Source of the DNA: an uncultured candidate division Zixibacteria bacterium | Lineage (GTDB): Bacteria > Zixibacteria > MSB-5A5 > GN15 > FEB-12 | Reading direction: 5' to 3' | Assembly: GCA_913009765.1 (NCBI GenBank) | Contig: CAJVYT010000035.1 | Coordinates: 1 to 18,880, forward strand | Length of the DNA: 18,880 nucleotides | Shown: positions 1 through 6,347 of the stretch, piece by piece | How positions within the stretch are numbered: position 1 is the first letter of the stretch | How the letters are laid out: each line of letters opens with the position of its first letter | Position numbers and translations under genes: made by a program | The notes under the pieces: generated by a model | Database searches by the model: none | What the model was told of the DNA's origin: nothing | Seen by the model: the letters and a program-made list of their open reading frames with translations, nothing else

Positions 1-111
1 GAGTCGTATGCTGATAGTAAATAGTCGAAAACAGCGCTAATAGGAGGATAACAGGGAAGAGAAAAAAAAAGAGAATAAAAAGGAAAAGAAGTATTATTTT
101 TTTTTTTTTTT
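1..111. other. Non-genomic read-through tail (noise plus poly-T)
   Basis: This stretch precedes the P7 adapter and has the composition expected when a sequencer reads past the end of a library molecule: purine-rich noise (1-96), then a run of 15 T (97-111) directly abutting the adapter. Seen on the opposite strand it reads insert, adapter, poly-A, noise, which is the classic adapter read-through pattern. I see no gene here and infer that none of it belongs to the genome. Confidence 0.85.
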
Positions 112-177
112 CAAGCAGAAGACGGCATACGAGATATATCAGTGTGACTGGAGTTCAGACGTGTGCTCTTCCGATCT
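112..177 (+). other. Illumina P7 adapter with 8-nt index (assembly contamination)
   Basis: Bases 112-135 match the Illumina P7 flow-cell oligo (starts CAAGCAGAAGACGGCATACG). Bases 136-143 (ATATCAGT) sit where the i7 index belongs. Bases 144-177 match the TruSeq read-2 primer site (starts GTGACTGGAGTTCAG, ends CTTCCGATCT). Genomic sequence begins at about 178. The adapter provides a false GTG start at 161 and six false residues fused to the truncated dehydrogenase that follows. Confidence 0.98.
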
Positions 178-910
178 AATGCCTGGTAATGATTTTAATG
201 GTGGGTTTAGCAGTCACATTGTTGCACCGTCAAAATACCTTTCTGTTGTTCCTGAAAAAGCACTCGAAAATCATTCTCTAGCAGAACTGTCTGTTATTGC
301 CGATGCTGTCTCAACACCTTATCAGGTTATTGTAAAAAGCGAACTTCAAAAAGATGATTTTTGTGTCATTATTGGAGTTGGCGGTATTGGAATCTATGGT
401 GCCCAACTTGCTCAAATCTTGGGCGGAAATGTTTTAGCCTTAGATATATCTCAAGAGAAACTTGAACAGCTCAATGAAGTTGGTGTTACCAATACTTTGA
501 ATATCAAAGACCTTGACGTAAGAGCAATAAAAAAACTAGTAAAAGAAAAATGTAAAGAGATGGGTGCCTCACCATTTGGGTGGAAAATTTACGAAATGTC
601 AGGTACAAAATCAGGACAAGAAATTGCCTATGTACTCATGGGGATTGCTTCTACAATGTCTATTGTAGGCTTTACTCTTGATAAACTGGAAGTTCGTTTG
701 AGTAACCTAATGGCCTTTGATGGAAAAATTATAGGTACCTGGGGTTGTAAACCAGAACTATATGCTGATGTTATTAAACTTACAGCAGATGGTAAATTAA
801 AGCTCAAACCATTTATACAAACATTTCCTATGTCAAAAATAAATGATGTTTTTCAAGATACACTTAATCATAGATTTATGAAAAGATCAGTTTTAACACC
901 TGATTTTTAA
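178..910 (+). CDS. had: 6-hydroxycyclohex-1-ene-1-carbonyl-CoA dehydrogenase, 5'-truncated by contig end
   Basis: Zinc-type medium-chain alcohol dehydrogenase of the anaerobic benzoyl-CoA pathway. It oxidises 6-hydroxycyclohex-1-ene-1-carbonyl-CoA to the 6-oxo compound with NAD+, in the cytoplasm. The 243 visible codons (frame from 179) start inside the catalytic domain (PGNDFNGGFSSHIV) and include the Rossmann motif GVGGIGIYG, an acidic residue after beta-2 (LALDIS), and the family-typical KLEVRLSNLMAFDGKIIGTWGC segment, recalled from Thauera and Azoarcus Had. Family members have about 370 residues, so roughly 125 N-terminal residues with most zinc ligands are missing. The cause is the adapter junction at 177/178 and not a mutation, so the gene is probably intact in the organism. 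The ATG at 179 is internal. First visible gene of the had-oah-dch operon. The main alternative is another zinc alcohol dehydrogenase, unlikely given the neighbours. Confidence 0.9.
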
Positions 911-956
911 AATTGAATTAACATAATTTTAAATTATATTTTATAAGGATATAAAA

Positions 957-2039
957 ATGTCAGAACTTAATAACCACAATATTGTTGAAGTAGATTTTAA
1001 AGAAATAAAATATGATCTTGTTCCAGCTCTAGGAAATGACGGTAATACCATTGATGGTTTATTCAATGCTTGGATATATCTCAATAATCCTTCACAGTAT
1101 AATTCGTATACAACTAATGCTGTGAAAGAAATTATCCTTGCCTTCAGAAAAGCATCCAATGACCGTTCAGTTGTCTCGGTTGTTTTTACCGCTGTTGGTG
1201 ATAAAGCGTTTTGTACTGGTGGTAACACCAAAGAATACGCAGAATATTATTCTGGTCGTCCTCTTGAGTATATGCAATATATGCGTCTGTTCAATGACAT
1301 GATAACTTCAATTCTAATATGTGACAAACCTGTTATTTGTCGAGTAAATGGAATGCGTATTGCCGGTGGGCAAGAAATTGGAATGGCATGCGACTTTACG
1401 GTTGCATCTGATTTAGCAGTCTTTGGACAAGCAGGACCAAAACATGGTTCAGCTCCAGACGGGGGTTCTACTGATTTCTTACATCTGTTCGTTGGAATTG
1501 AAAGAGCTATGCAAAGTTGTACACTTTGTGAAATGTGGTCAGCATACGAATCAAAAAATATTGGACTTATTACAGATGTTGTTCCTGTGTTAAAAGTAGA
1601 TGGTAAGTTTGTTAGGAATCCTCTTGTCACAACAGATAAATGGATTGATGAAACTGGAGCAATTGTTTACGGCAAATCAAAGTCGGGTGATGCTTTAAGA
1701 GTTGGTAAAGAGATGCTCAAAAGTAATGAGATTGACTTAACCCCACTTGATGATTGTGTCAACAATCTTTCTACAAAACTTACGTATATGATGCCAGGAT
1801 GTATTACCAAAACACTAAATTCCCTTCGAAAAAAGAAATTAGAACATTGGAACCAAAACCACCAGACAAGTCGTGATTGGTTAGGCTTGAATATGATGAC
1901 TGAAGGAAAAGCCGGATTCAGAGCATTCAATGAAGGACCAAGAGGAAACCGCGAGATTGATTTTGTTAAACTTCGCACTATGCTCGCCGATGGTCATCCA
2001 TGGGATGATGAAATGCTGAACGCAATTTTACCTAAGTAG
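957..2039 (+). CDS. oah: 6-oxocyclohex-1-ene-1-carbonyl-CoA hydrolase (ring-opening, BamA/Oah)
   Basis: Crotonase-superfamily enzyme that adds two waters to 6-oxocyclohex-1-ene-1-carbonyl-CoA and opens the ring, giving 3-hydroxypimeloyl-CoA. It is the usual marker enzyme for anaerobic aromatic degradation. At 360 residues it is near the family length (about 360-380), longer than ordinary crotonases. Diagnostic segments, recognised from memory, are AFCTGGNTKEYAEYY (residues 84-98), NGMRIAGGQEIGMACDF (131-147), FGQAGPKHGSAPDGGSTDF (156-174), SCTLCEMWSA (187-196) and GFRAFNEG near the C-terminus. The ATG at 957 follows an AAGGA ribosome site at 945-949. The gene lies 46 bp after had and 3 bp before dch, so it is surely co-transcribed with them. 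No key motif looks damaged. Confidence 0.96.
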   Translation: MSELNNHNIVEVDFKEIKYDLVPALGNDGNTIDGLFNAWIYLNNPSQYNSYTTNAVKEIILAFRKASNDRSVVSVVFTAVGDKAFCTGGNTKEYAEYYSGRPLEYMQYMRLFNDMITSILICDKPVICRVNGMRIAGGQEIGMACDFTVASDLAVFGQAGPKHGSAPDGGSTDFLHLFVGIERAMQSCTLCEMWSAYESKNIGLITDVVPVLKVDGKFVRNPLVTTDKWIDETGAIVYGKSKSGDALRVGKEMLKSNEIDLTPLDDCVNNLSTKLTYMMPGCITKTLNSLRKKKLEHWNQNHQTSRDWLGLNMMTEGKAGFRAFNEGPRGNREIDFVKLRTMLADGHPWDDEMLNAILPK

Positions 2040-2042
2040 GTT

Positions 2043-2822
2043 ATGATGTCTAATAAAATTTTACAAGAAAATCTTTTTGAGAATCAAGTTGTAAGAATAG
2101 CACTCAATTCTCCTAAAGGGAATGTGTTAGATTCTTCTATGATGTCTGAACTTCAAGCTGTTTTAGACAGCTTGAAGAATCAACCACAAGTAAAGTTAGT
2201 CCAGTTTATTGGTGAAGGAAAACATTTTAGTTTTGGTGCTTCTGTTGAGGAGCATACGAAAGAGAATGTTTCTCAAATGCTTAAGCAGTTTCATCAATTA
2301 TTCTATACATTGATAGAACTCTCAATTCCAACAATGGCAATAGTTACTGGGCAATGTCTAGGTGGCGGTATGGAACTTGCCTTGAGTTGTAATTTTATTT
2401 TTGCTGATAACACAGCAAAGTTTGGTCAACCAGAGATAGCCTTGGCAGTTTTTGCTCCGCCAGCATCATTGATTCTACCAATGAAACTCGGACAGTCTTA
2501 TGCTGATGAACTACTACTTACCGGTAAGATTATAAATGCTGATGAAGCACATCGTATTGGTTTAGTTTGCTCTATCTCTGATGATAAAGAATCTTTGCTC
2601 AATGCTGTGAATGTATGGACTACAAAAAATATTCTCCCAAAAAGTGCTTCGTCATTAAAACATGCCAACCAAGCAGCTCGTTGTATTTTTAATGAAACTT
2701 TATTAAAACAACTTCCTAAGCTTGAAAAACAATACGTTAACGACCTTATGGAAACAAAAGATGCTAATGAAGGTATAAACTCTTTCTTAGAAAAACGAAA
2801 ACCAATATGGGGTAATAGTTAG
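2043..2822 (+). CDS. dch: Cyclohexa-1,5-diene-1-carbonyl-CoA hydratase
   Basis: Crotonase-fold hydratase that adds water to cyclohexa-1,5-diene-1-carbonyl-CoA, the product of benzoyl-CoA reductase, to give 6-hydroxycyclohex-1-ene-1-carbonyl-CoA, the substrate of Had. Its 259 residues are the usual length. Family-like segments are HFSFGASVEEH (61-71, oxyanion-hole region), GQCLGGGMELALSC (103-116) and KFGQPEIALAVFAPPAS (126-142), followed by LLLTGKIINADEAHRIGLV. The start is ATG at 2043 or the adjacent ATG at 2046. The ribosome site is weak and overlaps the oah stop (AGTAGG), which suggests translational coupling. The reaction order is Dch, Had, Oah while the gene order is had-oah-dch. A general enoyl-CoA hydratase is the alternative, but the GASVEEH segment and the context favour Dch. 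Confidence 0.9.
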   Translation: MMSNKILQENLFENQVVRIALNSPKGNVLDSSMMSELQAVLDSLKNQPQVKLVQFIGEGKHFSFGASVEEHTKENVSQMLKQFHQLFYTLIELSIPTMAIVTGQCLGGGMELALSCNFIFADNTAKFGQPEIALAVFAPPASLILPMKLGQSYADELLLTGKIINADEAHRIGLVCSISDDKESLLNAVNVWTTKNILPKSASSLKHANQAARCIFNETLLKQLPKLEKQYVNDLMETKDANEGINSFLEKRKPIWGNS

Positions 2823-3551
2823 ATGAGTTTTCAAAATAAAACTGTCATTGTTACAGGTGGTGCTAAAGGAATAGGATATGCCATCGCATCTAAGTTTTCA
2901 GAACAGAAAGCTAATTTATTTATTCTTGATGTCAACTTTTCTGAAAATTTTGCTCTAAACGGTTCGGAAAATATTGTCTGTGATATAACCGATTTTGGTT
3001 CAGCTTCTCAGGCAGTACAATCAGTTTTTGAGAGTACAGGTCGAATTGATATACTTGTTAACAACGCGGGCATTATTAAAGATAATGTTATTTGGAAAAT
3101 GACAGAAGATGAATTTGATGCTGTTATAGCTGTAAATCTTAAAGGCAGTTGGTTGCTTTGTAAAGAAGTCGCACCTATCATGCGAAAACAACAATCAGGG
3201 AGAATTATAAATATTGCTTCACGAGCTTGGCTTGGAAATCCTGGTCAGTCAAACTATTCTGCTTCAAAGGGTGGTCTAGTGAGCATGACTCGAGTTTTGG
3301 CATTAGAGTTAGCATCAAAAAATATAACAGTCAACGCTGTTGCTCCTGGTCTAATTAAAACTGATATGACTGAATCATTACAACCTGAGATTTTCCAAAA
3401 ACTATTAGATAAACAACCATCCAAAAAGGCAGGTCTCCCTGAAGATATAGCATCGGCAGTAACATTTTTAGCATCAGAAAATGCTGGGTTTATCAATGGA
3501 CAGGTATTGCATGTTGATGGTGGTCGTTCGATAGGTTCAACTATTTTTTAA
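2823..3551 (+). CDS. SDR-family 3-hydroxyacyl-CoA dehydrogenase (FabG-like), probably for 3-hydroxypimeloyl-CoA
   Basis: Classical short-chain dehydrogenase of 242 residues. It has the cofactor motif TGGAKGIG (11-18), NNAG (80-83), Ser133, and the catalytic YSASK with Tyr145 and Lys149. Asp36 at the end of beta-2 (FILDV) points to NAD(H) rather than NADP(H), which fits an oxidative role better than fatty-acid synthesis. By sequence alone it would be called 3-oxoacyl-ACP reductase. By position, immediately after dch (its ATG abuts the dch stop) and before a thiolase, the inferred job is oxidising 3-hydroxypimeloyl-CoA, the Oah product, to 3-oxopimeloyl-CoA. Other organisms often use a HAD-family 3-hydroxyacyl-CoA dehydrogenase for this step, so an SDR here would be a substitution. 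Substrate not proven. Confidence 0.85.
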   Translation: MSFQNKTVIVTGGAKGIGYAIASKFSEQKANLFILDVNFSENFALNGSENIVCDITDFGSASQAVQSVFESTGRIDILVNNAGIIKDNVIWKMTEDEFDAVIAVNLKGSWLLCKEVAPIMRKQQSGRIINIASRAWLGNPGQSNYSASKGGLVSMTRVLALELASKNITVNAVAPGLIKTDMTESLQPEIFQKLLDKQPSKKAGLPEDIASAVTFLASENAGFINGQVLHVDGGRSIGSTIF

Positions 3552-3562
3552 AAAGTGACAAT

Positions 3563-4711
3563 ATGTCAGAAAATAAGTCAGTATACATAATTGATGGTTG
3601 TCGATCCCCAATAGGCAGGGGACATCCTGAAAAAGGAATGTTCAAGGATTTACGTGCTGATGAATTGGGCAAACAAACTCTATTAGCATTGTTAAATCGT
3701 TTGAGTGTCAGTAATCAAACAATCGATGATTTTTATCTAGGGTGCGTCGGGCAGCATCTTGAACAAGGCAAAAATCTTGCTCGCTTAATTTTACTACTCG
3801 CTGGATTACCAGAATCAATTCCAGGTGCTACTGTAAATCGTTTATGTGCATCAAGTTTTACAGCTCTCCAAATGGCGTTTGACTCTATAAAATCGGGCAG
3901 TAACAATGCCGTTCTTGTGGGCGGGGTAGAACACATGGGGCATGTACCGATGGCTGCTGCTGTCGATTACAATAAAGATCTTTTCAAAGATTACGATTTT
4001 GAGTGGACAAACATGGGCTTAACAGCTGAAAAGCTTGCAGAAATTTATAGTATTAGTCGTGAAGAACAAGACAAGTTTACTGTAAAAAGTAATGAACTAT
4101 ATTTCAAAGCAAAAGAAGAAGCTTTTTACGATAAAGAAATTGTGCCGATAAAATTGTCTGATACAGAAGAAATAGTCACAGATGAAGAACCACGAATCTC
4201 AACCCTAGAAAAATTAGCGACGCTTAAAACTATTTTCAAAGAAGATGGTACAATTACTGCCGCCAACTCTTCGGGGATTGCCGATGGTGCCGCAATGGCA
4301 ATGGTATGCAATCAAGAATACTTATCTCAAACGGACAATCAATATTTGGCAGAAATAAAAGCAGTCGTTAATATTGGACTTGATCCGAGTATAATGGGAT
4401 TAGGACCTGTCTATGCGATTAAAAAATTGCTCAGAAAAGTAAATTTAGACCTGTCTGACATAGGACTCTTTGAAATCAACGAAGCTTTTGCTGCCCAGAT
4501 AATCGCCTGTCAGAGAGAACTGAAGATTCTAACTGAAATATTAAACATTCATGGCGGTACGGTTGCTTTAGGACACCCGCTTGGAATGTCAGGTTTACGC
4601 ATTGTCATTACTCTTGCTCATAGTATGGCAGAACAAAACGTGCAATACGGTATCGCATCACTTTGTGTCGGACACGGTCAAGGCGTTGCGATGCTTCTCG
4701 AACGAGGGTAG
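3563..4711 (+). CDS. Thiolase (acetyl-CoA acyltransferase), probably 3-oxopimeloyl-CoA thiolase
   Basis: Thiolase-family enzyme of 382 residues (family usually 390-400). Catalytic elements are present: nucleophile Cys95 in VNRLCASS, NEAFA (306-310), GHPLG with His338, and the second catalytic Cys368 in the C-terminal CVGHGQG. That last loop reads CxGHGxG where most thiolases have CxGGGxG, a small oddity. The role inferred from the operon is cleavage of 3-oxopimeloyl-CoA by CoA into glutaryl-CoA and acetyl-CoA, completing beta-oxidation of the opened ring. It starts 11 bp after the SDR with no clear ribosome site and ends the operon. A general acetyl-CoA acetyltransferase is possible. The family call is firm and the substrate is inferred. 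Confidence 0.88.
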   Translation: MSENKSVYIIDGCRSPIGRGHPEKGMFKDLRADELGKQTLLALLNRLSVSNQTIDDFYLGCVGQHLEQGKNLARLILLLAGLPESIPGATVNRLCASSFTALQMAFDSIKSGSNNAVLVGGVEHMGHVPMAAAVDYNKDLFKDYDFEWTNMGLTAEKLAEIYSISREEQDKFTVKSNELYFKAKEEAFYDKEIVPIKLSDTEEIVTDEEPRISTLEKLATLKTIFKEDGTITAANSSGIADGAAMAMVCNQEYLSQTDNQYLAEIKAVVNIGLDPSIMGLGPVYAIKKLLRKVNLDLSDIGLFEINEAFAAQIIACQRELKILTEILNIHGGTVALGHPLGMSGLRIVITLAHSMAEQNVQYGIASLCVGHGQGVAMLLERG

Positions 4712-4738
4712 CGGTACTAAGTCATATATATACGTTAA

Positions 4739-4909
4739 ACAGTAGGGAAGAACCCCGCATTGTGGAGGTTTATCAACAAACCCTCTATGGGGGGACACCT
4801 TATTTCAGGTACTCCAGTATCTACTATCTTTGGATTTGGTACATTTGGACCAGATGGATTCAATTTTAGCGATATATCAACACTATCAGGTGCAGAAAGT
4901 CCTGACTAA
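4739..4909 (+). other. Short open frame of unknown nature, possible gene remnant
   Basis: Between the thiolase and the terminator, a frame open from the stop at 4736-4738 to a TAA at 4907-4909 encodes a Gly/Ser/Thr-rich stretch. From the only internal ATG (4787) it gives 40 residues that include TPVSTIFGFGTFGPDGF. No ribosome site stands at a normal distance; GGAGG at 4764-4768 is 18 bases upstream of that ATG and lies in a weak hairpin. I recognise no family. It may be the C-terminal remnant of a lost gene or chance. Confidence 0.2.
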
Positions 4910-4916
4910 ATAATAA

Positions 4917-4950
4917 GCTGTCAAGCGAGGACGCATGACAGCACATTTTT
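4917..4950. terminator. Rho-independent terminator between convergent genes
   Basis: GCTGTCA at 4917-4923 pairs perfectly with TGACAGC at 4936-4942. Inside, after an A:A mismatch, GCG pairs with CGC around an AGGA loop. On the + strand the stem is followed by T5 (4946-4950), ending the had-thiolase operon. On the - strand the downstream tract is weaker (TTATTATTT), so it may also serve the acyl-CoA dehydrogenase. Confidence 0.75.
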
Positions 4951-4968
4951 GTAAATTATACATAAAAT

Positions 4969-6171
4969 TTACTGGTCGACTTTTGGTAAGTCTAATTCGA
5001 GCTGTTTATCTTGACGGAAGCCTAAAACATAATCGGCTTGCATTATTGTATGAATCTCGCGGGTACCTTCATAAATAGAAGCACCTTTAGAATTGCGGTA
5101 GAACCGTTCGACCGGATATTCATCGGAGAACCCATAGGCACCATGTACTTGTACGGCGTTTGCCGCCGATGCTTCGGCTTCTTTACATGCAATCCATTTT
5201 GCCAGAGAGGTTGCTTTGGTCGAACGTTTCCCTTGGTTTTTGAGCCATCCGGCTTTCATCCACAAATAGGTTGAATATTCATATCCGGCTTCCATATTGG
5301 CAATCATCTGTTTGACAAGTTGATGCTGTTCAATATTCACACCAAAGGTTTGACGTTCTTTGGAATATTTAATAGATGCATCACGGCATGCTTTGATAAG
5401 TCCGCATGAACCTGCGGCGACAGTGTAGCGACCTTGGTCAAGACAAAACATAGCAATTTTAAACCCGGCACCTTCTTTGTATACTAAATTTTCAGCAGGT
5501 ACTTTAACATCCTGCATAGAAATAAATCCGGTGTTGCCGGCTCTTACTCCGAGTTTACCGTGGAGAGAACCGGTTGTGAGACCATCGTATTTTTTTTCAA
5601 CGATAAAACAGGAGATACCCGAATGGTCACGTTTTTTCTTTTTGTCGAGATCAGTCCATGCGAAGATTAAAAACTGGTCGGCAACATCAGCAAGTGAAAT
5701 CCACATTTTTTCACCGTTTAAAATATATGAATCACCATCTTTGACAGCTGTTGTCTGCAGTCCGACGACATCAGAACCAGCGGCAGGTTCGGTAAGTCCA
5801 AAAGTCGCAATTTTTTCACCTTTGGCTGCTGGTACTAAATATTTTTGTTTCTGTTCTTCAGAACCATAGGTTAAAAGCGGCAAAGAAAAGAGACCGATAT
5901 GAACCGATAGAACTACACGTGCAGAGGTGTCGCCATATTCCATTTCTTCAGATGCGAGTCCAAGAGAAATATAGTCCATACCCAAACCGCCATATTGTTC
6001 GGGAATACAGAAACCTAATAGATTCGCTTCAGCCATTGCAGGTAATAAAGCCGTGATCATTTCTTGCTTGCGGTCATATTCTGCAATAGATGGTATAATA
6101 ATCTTCTGTGCAACTGTACGTGCCATATCACGAACTGCAAGTTGATTTTCGGTGAATGAAAAGTCTATCAT
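4969..6171 (-). CDS. Acyl-CoA dehydrogenase, probably glutaryl-CoA dehydrogenase
   Basis: FAD-dependent acyl-CoA dehydrogenase of 400 residues. It has the usual order of domains and motifs: FGLTEPAAGSD (124-134), WISLADVADQF, KLGVRAGNTG (206-215), ERQTFG, and the C-terminal IYEGTREIHTIM with catalytic Glu368. Arg85 in SARVVLSV aligns with Arg94 of human glutaryl-CoA dehydrogenase, which binds the substrate carboxylate; short-chain enzymes have a small residue there. Glu78 aligns with Glu87 of the human enzyme. These alignments are from memory. With the neighbouring operon making glutaryl-CoA, decarboxylation to crotonyl-CoA is a good inference. The start at 6171 is preferred over the ATG at 6219 because an AAAGG site lies 6 bases before it and the family N-terminus begins there. 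The gene has its own promoter and converges on the operon. Confidence is high for the superfamily and moderate for the substrate. Confidence 0.88.
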   Translation of the reverse strand: MIDFSFTENQLAVRDMARTVAQKIIIPSIAEYDRKQEMITALLPAMAEANLLGFCIPEQYGGLGMDYISLGLASEEMEYGDTSARVVLSVHIGLFSLPLLTYGSEEQKQKYLVPAAKGEKIATFGLTEPAAGSDVVGLQTTAVKDGDSYILNGEKMWISLADVADQFLIFAWTDLDKKKKRDHSGISCFIVEKKYDGLTTGSLHGKLGVRAGNTGFISMQDVKVPAENLVYKEGAGFKIAMFCLDQGRYTVAAGSCGLIKACRDASIKYSKERQTFGVNIEQHQLVKQMIANMEAGYEYSTYLWMKAGWLKNQGKRSTKATSLAKWIACKEAEASAANAVQVHGAYGFSDEYPVERFYRNSKGASIYEGTREIHTIMQADYVLGFRQDKQLELDLPKVDQ

Positions 6172-6210
6172 ATTATGCCTTTGTTTTAAGTATCCTAATT
6201 TGTGAATGTA

Positions 6211-6239
6211 TATATACACTACTAAAACGGTTGTGTCAA
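6211..6239 (-). promoter_or_regulatory. Sigma-70-type promoter of the acyl-CoA dehydrogenase
   Basis: Reading the - strand, a perfect TTGACA (6239-6234) is followed after exactly 17 bases by TATATA (6216-6211). The predicted start near 6204 gives a leader of about 33 bases that includes the AAAGG ribosome site. The -35 sits in the 9-mer TATTTGACA, repeated 37 bp upstream (6279-6271), where no matching -10 is seen. Confidence 0.75.
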
Positions 6240-6347
6240 ATATTTAGTATTGGAGAGGTGATTCATAATATGTCAAATAGATAAAATTAAGTTACAATAC
6301 AAAATAGTTTGATATAAAAAATCAGAAAAAATGAATGATCAAAAGAA

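Noticed and set aside
161..178. GTG start giving a complete-looking 249-residue dehydrogenase
   Set aside because: These bases are the end of the Illumina adapter; the first six residues are artefactual and the gene is truncated.
941..1978. Long open frames on the - strand within oah
   Set aside because: They lie antisense to a gene with strong family motifs, have no ribosome sites and show no recognisable protein pattern.
4727..4740. Third MarR-like half site (ACGTTAAAC) after the thiolase
   Set aside because: Only the right half agrees with the operator and it lies at a gene end, so it is likely chance.
6172..6219. Upstream ATG adding 16 residues to the acyl-CoA dehydrogenase
   Set aside because: The predicted promoter starts transcription near 6204, inside the extension, and a good ribosome site precedes the ATG at 6171.
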